From: Methylophilaceae bacterium LSUCC0665
GTDB taxonomy: Bacteria; Pseudomonadota; Gammaproteobacteria; Burkholderiales; Methylophilaceae
Length of the DNA stretch: 64,000 nt
Assembly (NCBI GenBank): GCA_024919215.1
Contig: CP103437.1
Coordinates: forward strand, 1,178,001-1,242,000
Reading direction: 5' to 3'
The notes under the pieces are model-generated. The model worked only from the letters and a program-made list of their open reading frames with translations, searched no databases and was not told where the DNA came from. The first letter of the stretch is position 1; each line of letters begins with the position of its first letter. Shown here one piece after another: positions 1 through 8,765 of this stretch. The translations under genes were made by a program, and so were the position numbers.

Positions 1-1220
1 CGATCATTAGCTTTTTCACCGGCACTGATTAACTCATCGGCCAAAGAATCAATATTTGAATACACCGCGCTTGCCTCATGACCTAAAGCAATAACACATG
101 CTCCAGTTAATGTTGCAACATCAATCACTGAATCAGGTTTATATCTTTCTGCATAAGTTAAAGCATCGCATAAGATTAATCGACCCTCAGCATCGGTGTT
201 CAAAATCTCTATTGTTTGTCCCGACATACTGGTGACCACATCTCCTGGTTTTACAGCCAAACCGTCAGGTAAATTCTCACAACTAGGAACCAGAGCCACA
301 ATATTTAACGGAAGTTTTAATTGGCCAACGGTATGCATCACACCCAGTACAGTTGCGGCACCGCCCATATCCCATTTCATTTCATCCATATTTAACCCAG
401 GTTTTAAAGATATTCCTCCTGCATCAAAAGTAATACCCTTGCCCACTAGAACAATAGGTTTTTGACTCTTAGCACCCTGCATGTGCTCAAGAATAATAAA
501 CTTTGGCTCTTCGCGACTGCCTTTTGCAACAGATAGAAATGAACCCATTTTCAACTTGCTAATTTCTGTCTTTCCAAGCACCTTAACCTTCATCTGATTA
601 TCTTTAGCTATTTTTTTTGCTACAGAACCCAGGTATGTCGGAGTGCAATAGTTCGGTGGTAAATTACCGAGATCCTTGGTTAGATTAGCCCCATCAGCAA
701 TCGCCTGACCAACCTTGAGGCCCAGTTTTGCTTCTTTCAGATATTTACTATTCAGGTGGATGGTATTCTTGACGCCAGCTTGAGAAACTTTCTTGCTTTT
801 GACTGCATTGATCTTGTAAAAATTATGTAAAGATGCTCTGACATACAACTTAACAGCTTCCTCAGCTCCAACTTCAGTTCCAGCAAACTTACACAAACAC
901 ATTTGGACAGTCTTAAAAGATAATTTTGATAAATGTGCAAACGTCTTATTAAAAACTTTACCCAATCTTTTAATATTTATATTCTGAAGATCGCCAACAC
1001 GCAGTAAAAGGTATTGTCTGGATCCAGTTGAATCATTAAGAATCACCGTATCTCCCTCAGGCTGGCCGAGAACATCTTTTTTTAGAGAATTTTTTACAAG
1101 TGACTCATCAACCTTGTTGATTCCATTCCCATTAATAAGGTTATTTTTATCATCAATTGCTAATATGATAATATCCGATGAATGAGTAATTTTTTCGGTT
1201 GAGGTAATATCAAATTTCAT
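1..1220 (-). CDS. pepA: Leucyl aminopeptidase (partial, C-terminus beyond left edge)
   Basis: Cytosolic M17 dinuclear-metal aminopeptidase that removes N-terminal residues from peptides. My translation from ATG at 1220 stays open to the left edge, giving about 406 N-terminal codons; the family is usually about 500 aa long. The active-site stretch GKGITFDAGG lies near residue 260 and the family signature NTDAEGRL starts at residue 341, both where E. coli PepA has them. The start lies only 16 bp from the divergent lptF start, a pairing common in proteobacteria, so the two genes probably share a promoter region. No frameshift is seen. The C-terminal end of the catalytic domain is outside the window. 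Confidence 0.95.
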   Translation of the reverse strand, partial: MKFDITSTEKITHSSDIIILAIDDKNNLINGNGINKVDESLVKNSLKKDVLGQPEGDTVILNDSTGSRQYLLLRVGDLQNINIKRLGKVFNKTFAHLSKLSFKTVQMCLCKFAGTEVGAEEAVKLYVRASLHNFYKINAVKSKKVSQAGVKNTIHLNSKYLKEAKLGLKVGQAIADGANLTKDLGNLPPNYCTPTYLGSVAKKIAKDNQMKVKVLGKTEISKLKMGSFLSVAKGSREEPKFIILEHMQGAKSQKPIVLVGKGITFDAGGISLKPGLNMDEMKWDMGGAATVLGVMHTVGQLKLPLNIVALVPSCENLPDGLAVKPGDVVTSMSGQTIEILNTDAEGRLILCDALTYAERYKPDSVIDVATLTGACVIALGHEASAVYSNIDSLADELISAGEKAND

Positions 1221-1236
1221 ACAGTATCCTTAATAA

Positions 1237-2340
1237 ATGTTATATCAAAACAAATTAAAAAATGAGTTATTTTTCAACTCTCTTTCAACAATACTAATCT
1301 TATCCGGTATCGTTGTTGCTCAACGAGGTGTTATTGTTTTTCGGCTTGCATCGAAAGGTATTATACCCAATGATTCAATACTAACTATACTGGTCTTTAG
1401 TTTACTTAAATATCTCCCCATCTTACTCACCCTCACCTTATTTTTAACAATTTTATTAACGTTGAGTCGATGGTTTAAAGACAGTGAGATGATGATCTGG
1501 TTCAGTTCAGGTTTAGGCTTAACTAGCTTCATCAGGCCTATTCTTTTCTTTTCATTACCGATAATTTTATTGATAGGCTTTTTGAGTCTCTATTTAAGTC
1601 CATGGGCTACTCAAAAATCTGAGGAGTATAAGGCTGGCTTAAAAAATCGAGATGAACTGGCGACAATTTCCCCGGGATCTTTTAAAGAATCAAAAAGCAA
1701 AGACAGAGTTTTTTATGTGGAGGGTTTTGGTGATTTAGGTTCGAAAGTAAAAAATGTTTTTGTTCAATCTGAGCAAAATGGAAAACTTGGAATCATTGTT
1801 TCAAATGAAGGTAGTCGAGTTTCAACAAATACGGATGATGAATACATTGTTCTTAAAAAAGGGAAACGTTATGAAGTAAATCATGAAAATAATCATTTCA
1901 CGGAAATCAAATTTAGTGACTACGGATTCCTGGTCGAAAAAAAACTACCACCTATAATTGATGTAAACCAAGTTGAAGCGATGCCAACACTCCTCCTTCT
2001 CTTAACAAAAGGGAATCGTGAGATTGCAGAATTTGTCTGGAGAGTTTCATTACCCATATCAGGAATAGTTTTAATAATCTTGGCTATACCACTGAGTTTT
2101 ATTAACCCAAGGTCAGGAAGGTCGGTCAATATCATCATTGCGATTATGATTTTTGCTATATATAACAACCTAATGGGTGTCACTCAGAGTTATATTAATC
2201 TCGGTAAATTAAACCCTTATATTGGTGGGTCAATTGTTCATCTATTCATCCTGCTTATTGCAAGCTATCTCATGTTAAGAAGGAATCTAAATCTACCTTT
2301 ATTGCCATCACAAGTAAGAAATCTGAGACGGAAAAAATGA
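1237..2340 (+). CDS. lptF: LPS export ABC transporter permease LptF
   Basis: Inner-membrane permease of the LptB2FG machine that extracts lipopolysaccharide and hands it to LptC/LptA. The 367-residue protein has the YjgP/YjgQ layout: hydrophobic segments near residues 15-35, 55-80 and 100-123, a periplasmic beta-rich domain to about 270, then three C-terminal membrane segments. The length is typical. The stop overlaps the lptG start in an ATGA, so translation is probably coupled. The ATPase LptB and the bridge proteins LptC and LptA are encoded at about 21.8-23.6 kb in this window. Confidence 0.93.
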   Translation: MLYQNKLKNELFFNSLSTILILSGIVVAQRGVIVFRLASKGIIPNDSILTILVFSLLKYLPILLTLTLFLTILLTLSRWFKDSEMMIWFSSGLGLTSFIRPILFFSLPIILLIGFLSLYLSPWATQKSEEYKAGLKNRDELATISPGSFKESKSKDRVFYVEGFGDLGSKVKNVFVQSEQNGKLGIIVSNEGSRVSTNTDDEYIVLKKGKRYEVNHENNHFTEIKFSDYGFLVEKKLPPIIDVNQVEAMPTLLLLLTKGNREIAEFVWRVSLPISGIVLIILAIPLSFINPRSGRSVNIIIAIMIFAIYNNLMGVTQSYINLGKLNPYIGGSIVHLFILLIASYLMLRRNLNLPLLPSQVRNLRRKK

Positions 2341-3404
2341 AACTGGCGAGGTATATAAATTTTGAATTTTTTATCAATATAAGTCTTGTAGCAATTGGTC
2401 TAGTTTTTTTATTCGCTTTTTTTGATTTTTTACAAGAAATTGGAAATATAAATTCAGGAAAATATGACCTCTCAAAAATTATTGTTTTTATCACACTAAG
2501 CATGCCTGGTCATTTATATGAAATTATTCCTTTGTCTTGCTTAATTGGTGCAATGTTTACAGTAGGCCAACTGTCTGGGAATTCAGAATTAGTGGTGATG
2601 AGAACGAGTGGTATGTCAATTATGAAAATTGCTTCATCTCTCATTTTAGTCTCGTTATTCTTCAGTGTGATGACTTTTTTAGTAGGTAATCTGATAACTC
2701 CAATTAGTGAAAAAAATGCACAGCAGATAAAAATTAGCTCGACTGATGGTTCAGTCTCAACAGACTTTAAATCTGGAGTCTGGATGAAGGATGGTAATAA
2801 TTTTGTCAACATTGAAAATGTTCTCCCAGATGCCTCGTTAAGGGATATTCATATTTATGAATTTGATAATGATTTTGCATTACGATCCATTGTTGATGCA
2901 AAGAAAGGGAAATACCAAAATGGCATATGGGAGCTTGAAGAGATTAAACAATCTTTTATTCTTGAAGAAGGTTTTGATGTTAGAGCAATCTCATCGGGCA
3001 CATGGAAGTCAATGATTAAACCTGAGATGATGAATGTTTTGCTAATTTCACCGGATCGGATGTCTGTTTTTGACCTCAATGATTTTATTAATTATCTGAA
3101 AAAAAATAATCAAAAAACATCAAGGTATGAAGTATCTTTTTGGGAAAAAATTATCCAGCCGATGATGCCAATCATTATGATTTTATTTTCAGTGCCATTC
3201 GGTTTTTTTCAGGAACGATCAGGTGGTAAATATTTAAAAATGTTTTTAGGTATTATTTTTGGGATTATATATCAAATTATGAACTCCATGATCCGTCATA
3301 TTGGCGTTCTCAACGACTGGGAGCCAATATTAACTGCAATTGCACCATCGTTGTTTATCCTAGGAATTGCTATTTATTTAATATTTTATTTCGAACGTCA
3401 ATAA
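2337..3404 (+). CDS. lptG: LPS export ABC transporter permease LptG
   Basis: Second permease of the LptB2FG complex, pairing with LptF. The 355-residue protein has N-terminal membrane helices (about 10-30, 55-80, 95-120), a periplasmic domain, and C-terminal helices from about residue 275 that include the stretch PMMPIIMILFSVPFGFF. It starts inside the lptF stop (ATGA). Its 3' end overlaps the convergent RDD-family gene by 35 bases, an unusually long tail-to-tail overlap. Family assignment is secure from order and topology. LptG is distinguished from LptF mainly by its second position in the pair. Confidence 0.92.
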   Translation: MKLARYINFEFFINISLVAIGLVFLFAFFDFLQEIGNINSGKYDLSKIIVFITLSMPGHLYEIIPLSCLIGAMFTVGQLSGNSELVVMRTSGMSIMKIASSLILVSLFFSVMTFLVGNLITPISEKNAQQIKISSTDGSVSTDFKSGVWMKDGNNFVNIENVLPDASLRDIHIYEFDNDFALRSIVDAKKGKYQNGIWELEEIKQSFILEEGFDVRAISSGTWKSMIKPEMMNVLLISPDRMSVFDLNDFINYLKKNNQKTSRYEVSFWEKIIQPMMPIIMILFSVPFGFFQERSGGKYLKMFLGIIFGIIYQIMNSMIRHIGVLNDWEPILTAIAPSLFILGIAIYLIFYFERQ

Positions 3405-3774
3405 TCTTATTCTGCGTCTTAATGTCATGCAAAAATTGATTTTTTAAAAAAGCTACAGCTAAAAAATTGAATGGGAAAAAAATCCAACATATTGACACTT
3501 TTAGATAACGCAATAATAAATATTTATAAGTACTATTTTCAAAGTTGATTTTTAACTTCCATGAGCGCATCGGCAGCGTCTGTCCAAACTTTTTCCAACT
3601 GATGACAAAATATGCACCCCAAGCAGCCCATATTAAGAACTGGTGGACATATTTTAAAAGTTTATTTTCAAAGCTATCAAAAAAAATTAGAAATAAAAAG
3701 CCAACAATAAATGATATAGCAATGAGGAGTAATAACTCATAAAGTAAAACAATAACTAACTTTAAATAAAACAT
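3370..3774 (-). CDS. RDD family membrane protein
   Basis: A 134-residue integral membrane protein with two long hydrophobic segments near residues 5-30 and 40-60 and another around 90-110. The stretch KFGQTLPMRSWKLKI between helices is the characteristic RDD-family loop. The N-terminal Arg-Asp-Asp triad is poorly preserved (YELLLL instead). Function is unknown for most of the family; roles in ion transport have been proposed. It starts 12 bases after the upstream small membrane gene on the same strand, so the two probably form an operon. Its 3' end overlaps lptG by 35 bases. Confidence 0.75.
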   Translation of the reverse strand: MFYLKLVIVLLYELLLLIAISFIVGFLFLIFFDSFENKLLKYVHQFLIWAAWGAYFVISWKKFGQTLPMRSWKLKINFENSTYKYLLLRYLKVSICWIFFPFNFLAVAFLKNQFLHDIKTQNKIIDVRNKILNK

Positions 3775-3786
3775 TAATTTGATTGA

Positions 3787-4065
3787 TTATAATTTTGATT
3801 TTCTTTTTTTTATTTCAACAAAAATTGGAATAAATATTAATGTGGTGATACAGCCAACAAAGGTTCCCCAGGCGAAATCGATTGCAATTGGTACCCCTCC
3901 TAGAAAGTCACTCACAGCATTTCCAATACCAGCACCAAATACAGTCCCAATCCCTTTATGAAAATATTTTGGTAAATATTTTTCTATACTCAGTCCAAAT
4001 AGTGCACCAATAATTAAAACTCCATTATCGATAATTCCAAATATAATCCCATCAAAAAAGTGCAT
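3787..4065 (-). CDS. Small membrane protein of unknown function
   Basis: I do not recognise this 92-residue protein. It has two hydrophobic segments, at about residues 5-25 and 62-85. The linker is rich in Gly and small residues (GTVFGAGIGNAVSDFLGG), typical of tightly packed helix interfaces. The C-terminus is basic (EIKKRKSKL), suggesting it stays in the cytoplasm. It lies 12 bases upstream of the RDD-family gene on the same strand and diverges from ampD. Even composition and clean packing between neighbours support a real gene. Confidence 0.6.
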   Translation of the reverse strand: MHFFDGIIFGIIDNGVLIIGALFGLSIEKYLPKYFHKGIGTVFGAGIGNAVSDFLGGVPIAIDFAWGTFVGCITTLIFIPIFVEIKKRKSKL

Positions 4066-4121
4066 ATTTTTTCCTTATAAGTTTAATTAAGAAATGCTAA
4101 TCAATTATAATTACTATTACT

Positions 4122-4658
4122 ATGAAGCAAAACAATTTTTTTAATGCGGACGGTTGGTATTCAGAATGTAAACAGCTGTCCTCACCAAATTTTAATTCTA
4201 GACCTAAAAATATTCCAGAATATATTGTTGTAATTCATTCCATTAGCCTACCTCCAGGAATATATAACAATAACTACATCGAAGATTTTTTTCTAAATCA
4301 ATTGGATACAAATGCACATCCTTATTTTTTACAAATTAAAGATTTAAAAGTGTCCGCTCATTTTCTTATAAAAAGAAATGGGGGGCTAATTCAATTTGTC
4401 TCATGCAATGATCGTGCATGGCATGCTGGAGACTCAAGCTATCAAGGAACAGAAAACTGTAATGATTTTTCAATCGGAATTGAGCTTGAAGGTGACGATA
4501 AAACCCCCTATGAAAATGATCAATATATTAAACTAATAGAATTACTAGAATGTCTGAAAAAAGAATACAATGTCCATGACATTGTTGGTCATTCAGATAT
4601 TTCTCCTAATAGAAAAACTGATCCAGGACCTTTATTTGATTGGAAAAAAATAAAATAA
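4122..4658 (+). CDS. ampD: 1,6-anhydro-N-acetylmuramyl-L-alanine amidase AmpD
   Basis: Cytosolic zinc amidase that removes the stem peptide from anhydro-muropeptides during cell-wall recycling. At 178 residues it matches the usual 180-190. The three zinc ligands are visible: His39 in VVIHS, His157 in VGHSDISP and Asp167 in KTDPGP. The stretch AWHAGDSSYQG is also typical. The stop overlaps the ATG of the following efflux adaptor by one base (TAATG), so the two are co-transcribed, though no functional link is obvious. It diverges from the small membrane gene at 3787-4065. Confidence 0.93.
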   Translation: MKQNNFFNADGWYSECKQLSSPNFNSRPKNIPEYIVVIHSISLPPGIYNNNYIEDFFLNQLDTNAHPYFLQIKDLKVSAHFLIKRNGGLIQFVSCNDRAWHAGDSSYQGTENCNDFSIGIELEGDDKTPYENDQYIKLIELLECLKKEYNVHDIVGHSDISPNRKTDPGPLFDWKKIK

Positions 4659-5731
4659 TGAAATTGAATTTACTAGCTATATTTTTTATTTGTATGCTTA
4701 TGTCGTGTAGTAAAACAGATGAAACTGACGATAAGAAAAGCAAATCAAGAGACATATATGTCACTTCAACAAAATCAAAAATAATGGAATTTCGATATCA
4801 AGAATCTGCCATTGGAAGCATCGAAGGAATCATCGACCCCACAGTAGCATCTGAAGTTGCTGGAAAAATTACCCAGATTTTTGTTCGCCCTGGAACAACC
4901 GTTAAAAAAGGACAGCTCATGGCTGAAGTTGATAATGCAGACACCAGTTATCAATTGTCATTATCTGAAGCAGAGGTGAAGAAATTAAAGGCAAGATTAA
5001 GTAATCAAAAAATCACCTATGAGCGTAATTTAAAACTGGTTGATGAAAATTTTATTTCCCCAAATGCGCTTGAAACCATTGAAGTTCAAATTGAAGAAAC
5101 ACGGGAAGAGCTTAATTCAGCAGAAGCTCGGCTAGAAATAGCAAAATTAAATAATAATAGAACTAAAATTTATGCTCCAATATCTGGAAAAATTGAAAAG
5201 CAAATTATTTCAATTGGTGACTATGTAAAAATTGGTGATCCACTCTATCAAATTATCAATAATAAAAAACTACGAGCGCACATAATGTTTCCTGAAAAAT
5301 TAGCGCATATTTTAAAACCAGGTATTGATATAAAACTCGAAACGCCGACCGCTGATTTACCATACAACACAGTAATTCAAGAACTGAAACCACAGATTGT
5401 TGCTGACAGTCGCTCAATTGATGTCATTGCTGATATCGAAAAACAAGATAGCTGGCAGGCGGGAGCAAGCGTTAAGGGAACCATTGTCTTTGAAAAAAAA
5501 GAATCTGTGTCTGTTCCAGAGCCTTCTGTTGTTTTAAGGCCATCTGGTACGGTTGTTTATGAAGCTGTCAACGGAAAAGCTGTTGCGAGAAATATAAAAA
5601 CAGGCATCACTCAAGATGGCTGGATTGAAATTATTGATGGTCTTGAGGCCAATAAAGAAATCATTGTCGATGGCGCTGGTTACCTAACAAATGATGCAAA
5701 TATTATATTAAAAAAAGATGACCCTGCCTGA
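4658..5731 (+). CDS. RND efflux pump periplasmic adaptor (lipoprotein)
   Basis: Membrane fusion protein linking an inner-membrane RND pump to an outer-membrane channel. I start it at ATG 4658 because the residues that follow form a lipoprotein signal peptide with lipobox LMSC. A TTG 18 bases upstream would add residues before the signal. The 357 residues contain a biotinyl-lipoyl half-motif (EVAGKITQIFVRPG), an alpha-helical hairpin at about 100-150 and the second lipoyl half, then beta-barrel and membrane-proximal domains. It overlaps the pump gene by 14 bases. No TolC-like gene is adjacent. The substrate cannot be read from sequence. Confidence 0.9.
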   Translation: MKLNLLAIFFICMLMSCSKTDETDDKKSKSRDIYVTSTKSKIMEFRYQESAIGSIEGIIDPTVASEVAGKITQIFVRPGTTVKKGQLMAEVDNADTSYQLSLSEAEVKKLKARLSNQKITYERNLKLVDENFISPNALETIEVQIEETREELNSAEARLEIAKLNNNRTKIYAPISGKIEKQIISIGDYVKIGDPLYQIINNKKLRAHIMFPEKLAHILKPGIDIKLETPTADLPYNTVIQELKPQIVADSRSIDVIADIEKQDSWQAGASVKGTIVFEKKESVSVPEPSVVLRPSGTVVYEAVNGKAVARNIKTGITQDGWIEIIDGLEANKEIIVDGAGYLTNDANIILKKDDPA

Positions 5732-8700
5732 AATTTCAATTAAAAGGCATGTGTTTGCCTGGATGATTTCTTTTATCTTCATCCTATTTGGCTACATTGG
5801 ATACCAAAAGATTGGAGTTGATCGTTTTCCGATGATCGAATTTCCAGTGCTCTCAGTCACAACCACACTGGAGGGAGCTAATCCTGAAATTATTGACTCC
5901 TCAATTACCAATCTGATTGAAACTGCGGTAAATACGGTAACTGGAATTGAATCGATAAAGTCACAATCCTCCCCTGGAGTCTCAGTGGTGACGATAACCT
6001 TTGAATTGGATAAAGACATTGAAGTCGCTTTTAATGAAGTTCAATCCAAAGTCAGTCAATTAAGTCGAAGGTTACCTGATGACATTGTCCCGCCCGTGGT
6101 GAGGAAAGTAGAAACAAACGCAAGCCCGATTATGTGGTTAGGTCTAACCGGGGATAGAACCACGCAACAGCTTAATTTATATGCAAATAATATTCTCAAA
6201 AAGAAAATTGAGACCATTGATGGTGTGGGAGAAGTTCGGCTAGGGGGACGACGAGATCGGACGATTCGCGTCAATCTTGACATTGAAAAGATGGCAGCTC
6301 TTAATGTCACTGCTGAGGATCTTAAGTCTGCTTTTAAAAAAGAGCATATACAGCTTCCTGGTGGATATCTGATCAGAAACCAATCAGAAAAAATGTTTAA
6401 GCTCGATCTTGAATTTCACAAGGTAAAAGATTTAGAGAATTTAGTTGTTAGCTATCGAGACAAAACGAGTATTAAGTTAAAAGATATATCTGATATTGAG
6501 GACGGGCTGACAGATTACCGTCAAATAGCGCGCTACAATTTTAATCCTTCCATTGGCTTAGGAATTATCAAAGTGGCAAACTCTAATACTGTGCAAATTA
6601 TTGATAAAGTGAAAGAGAAGATTGATACAGAAATTCGCCCTAACTTACCCCCTGGATTAAACCTTAATATTTCTACAGATGATTCAGTCTTTATTAAAGA
6701 AATGATCAAGTCACTCATAGATCACATTATCGAGGGAACTCTTTTGGCAGCTCTGGTTGTGTTTTTATTCCTACAATCGATACGCTCAACATTGATTATT
6801 TCAGCAGCAATACCTATTTCATTATTCGGCGCAATAGCTGTGATGTATTTCTTTGGATACACATTTAACAGTATGACTCTTTTGGCATTAATTCTTTTAA
6901 TAGGAGTTGTAGTTGATGACGCTATTGTTGTTCTAGAAAATATTTTTAGGCATCAAAGAATAGAAAGAAATAATATCGAGGCTGCCATCAAGGGGAGTCG
7001 TGAGGTTGTGTTTGCTGTCATCGCATCATCTTTAGCCCTGATCAGTATTTTTGCGCCTGTAATTTACATGGATGGGATAATTGGCAAGTTCTTTGAATCC
7101 TTTGCAGTGGTTGTGACTGTAGGAATTATTGTATCTCTCTTAGTGTCTCTTACTCTGACACCAATGCTCTGCTCGAGGTATCTTAATAAACAAGATGCTA
7201 AAAAAAATTATTTTAATTTTTTAAATTCATTTTTTGAAAAACTTGAACAAAACTATAAAAATACTCTTATATGGGTACTCAAGCATCGACTGAAAATTTT
7301 ACTTATTACATTATTAATTGTTCTAACATCTGGATTCTTTTTTAAGGCAGCCAAGAAAGAGTTTGTTCCAGAGACGGACGAAAGTCGGTTCACGGTTACA
7401 TTCAAGACTCCGCTTGGATCAAATATGGATTATACCGTCAGTAAACTAATTGAAGTTGAATCTGTTATTCAAAAATATGATTCTGATATCGCCAGCGTCT
7501 TTTCTTCTGTTGGCCTTGGGAGTCGAGGCCAAGTAAATAGAGGATACATCAGTATTCGCTTAAAAGAAAAAGGGGAGCGAGAAAGAAGTCAAACAGAGAT
7601 CATGGCGCTCCTCAAAAAAGATTTAGCGTCACTATCTGGGGTAAGGGCTTTCCCTGCAGGAGTATCTATAGCTAGAGGAAATCGCTCAGAAAAATTACAA
7701 TTTACCCTGATTGGTCCCGGAATTGAAAACGTTTCTAATTTGGCTGATCAATTAAATGAAAAATTATCACTGATCGATGGCATGGGTAATATTGATCTGG
7801 ACCTCCAACTTAACTTACCACAAATGATTCTCGATATTGATCGTGAGAAAGCAGCCTTATTTGGAATATCAGCTACACAGGTCGCAGAAAGCGTTTCTAT
7901 TCTAAGTAATGGATATGATATTGCAAAGTATAACGACGATCCTGGGGACGGACAACGATATGAAATAAGAGTTAAAGCCAAAGAAGGTTCATTTGAAAAC
8001 ATTCAAGATCTTAATAAAATTTACGTGAGATCAAAATCGGGCGACCTTGTCAGAATTGATAACTTTACTAAGTTTAAAGAAGAATTGGGTCCGGCCATTA
8101 TAGGTCGAGAGGAATTACAGTATGCGGCAAACTTTTATACCAACCCAAGCATTCCTCTTGGAGAAGCTATCGACAATATTGAGAACATTAGTAACCAAAT
8201 CATACCAAGTGAATACTCAATCAAATATTCTGGCCAAGCAAAAGAGTTTGGTAAGACCTTTTCCAATATCATATTTATTTTTTCTCTAGCCACAGTGTTG
8301 TTATATATGGTTCTTTCAAGTTTATTTAATTCTTTCTTCCAGCCCTTTATTGTGATGCTTGCGCAACCATTAGCAGTTATTGGGGGAGTTTTTCTTTTGT
8401 GGCTCACAGGAAATAGTTTGAATATTTATTCGATGATCGGTCTCGTTCTATTAGTAGGCCTTGTTGCGAAGAATTCAATCTTATTAGTTGATCTGACAAA
8501 TCATCATATTCAAGAAGGGAAAAAAGTGGATGAGGCATTGATTCTTGCATGCCCTGTTAGACTAAGACCAGTCTTAATGACATCTCTAACTTTAATTCTT
8601 GCCCTCCTGCCAGCAGCATTTGGGGTTGGAGCAGGGTCTGAAGAGAACGGGCCCCTCTCTGTAGCTATTATTGGGGGAATGATTTCTTCTACACTTCTAA

Positions 8701-8765
8701 CATTAATTGTTATTCCAGCAGCCTACTCAATATCATCTGAGCTAATTAAAAAAATTAAGACTTAA
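5718..8765 (+). CDS. RND efflux transporter, inner-membrane permease
   Basis: Proton-driven efflux pump of the AcrB/MdtB superfamily, 1015 residues, the usual size. The N-terminus ISIKRHVFAWMISF leads into the first helix. Two large periplasmic loops (about 35-330 and 550-840) separate the membrane helices. The fourth helix carries the proton-relay pair in VVVDDAIVVLENI. The C-terminal half has the matching NSILLVDLTNHH segment. It overlaps its adaptor gene by 14 bases and runs tail-to-tail into the symporter gene with an 11-base overlap. The substrate is unknown; similarity is to the hydrophobe/amphiphile branch rather than heavy-metal pumps. Confidence 0.92.
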   Translation: MTLPEISIKRHVFAWMISFIFILFGYIGYQKIGVDRFPMIEFPVLSVTTTLEGANPEIIDSSITNLIETAVNTVTGIESIKSQSSPGVSVVTITFELDKDIEVAFNEVQSKVSQLSRRLPDDIVPPVVRKVETNASPIMWLGLTGDRTTQQLNLYANNILKKKIETIDGVGEVRLGGRRDRTIRVNLDIEKMAALNVTAEDLKSAFKKEHIQLPGGYLIRNQSEKMFKLDLEFHKVKDLENLVVSYRDKTSIKLKDISDIEDGLTDYRQIARYNFNPSIGLGIIKVANSNTVQIIDKVKEKIDTEIRPNLPPGLNLNISTDDSVFIKEMIKSLIDHIIEGTLLAALVVFLFLQSIRSTLIISAAIPISLFGAIAVMYFFGYTFNSMTLLALILLIGVVVDDAIVVLENIFRHQRIERNNIEAAIKGSREVVFAVIASSLALISIFAPVIYMDGIIGKFFESFAVVVTVGIIVSLLVSLTLTPMLCSRYLNKQDAKKNYFNFLNSFFEKLEQNYKNTLIWVLKHRLKILLITLLIVLTSGFFFKAAKKEFVPETDESRFTVTFKTPLGSNMDYTVSKLIEVESVIQKYDSDIASVFSSVGLGSRGQVNRGYISIRLKEKGERERSQTEIMALLKKDLASLSGVRAFPAGVSIARGNRSEKLQFTLIGPGIENVSNLADQLNEKLSLIDGMGNIDLDLQLNLPQMILDIDREKAALFGISATQVAESVSILSNGYDIAKYNDDPGDGQRYEIRVKAKEGSFENIQDLNKIYVRSKSGDLVRIDNFTKFKEELGPAIIGREELQYAANFYTNPSIPLGEAIDNIENISNQIIPSEYSIKYSGQAKEFGKTFSNIIFIFSLATVLLYMVLSSLFNSFFQPFIVMLAQPLAVIGGVFLLWLTGNSLNIYSMIGLVLLVGLVAKNSILLVDLTNHHIQEGKKVDEALILACPVRLRPVLMTSLTLILALLPAAFGVGAGSEENGPLSVAIIGGMISSTLLTLIVIPAAYSISSELIKKIKT

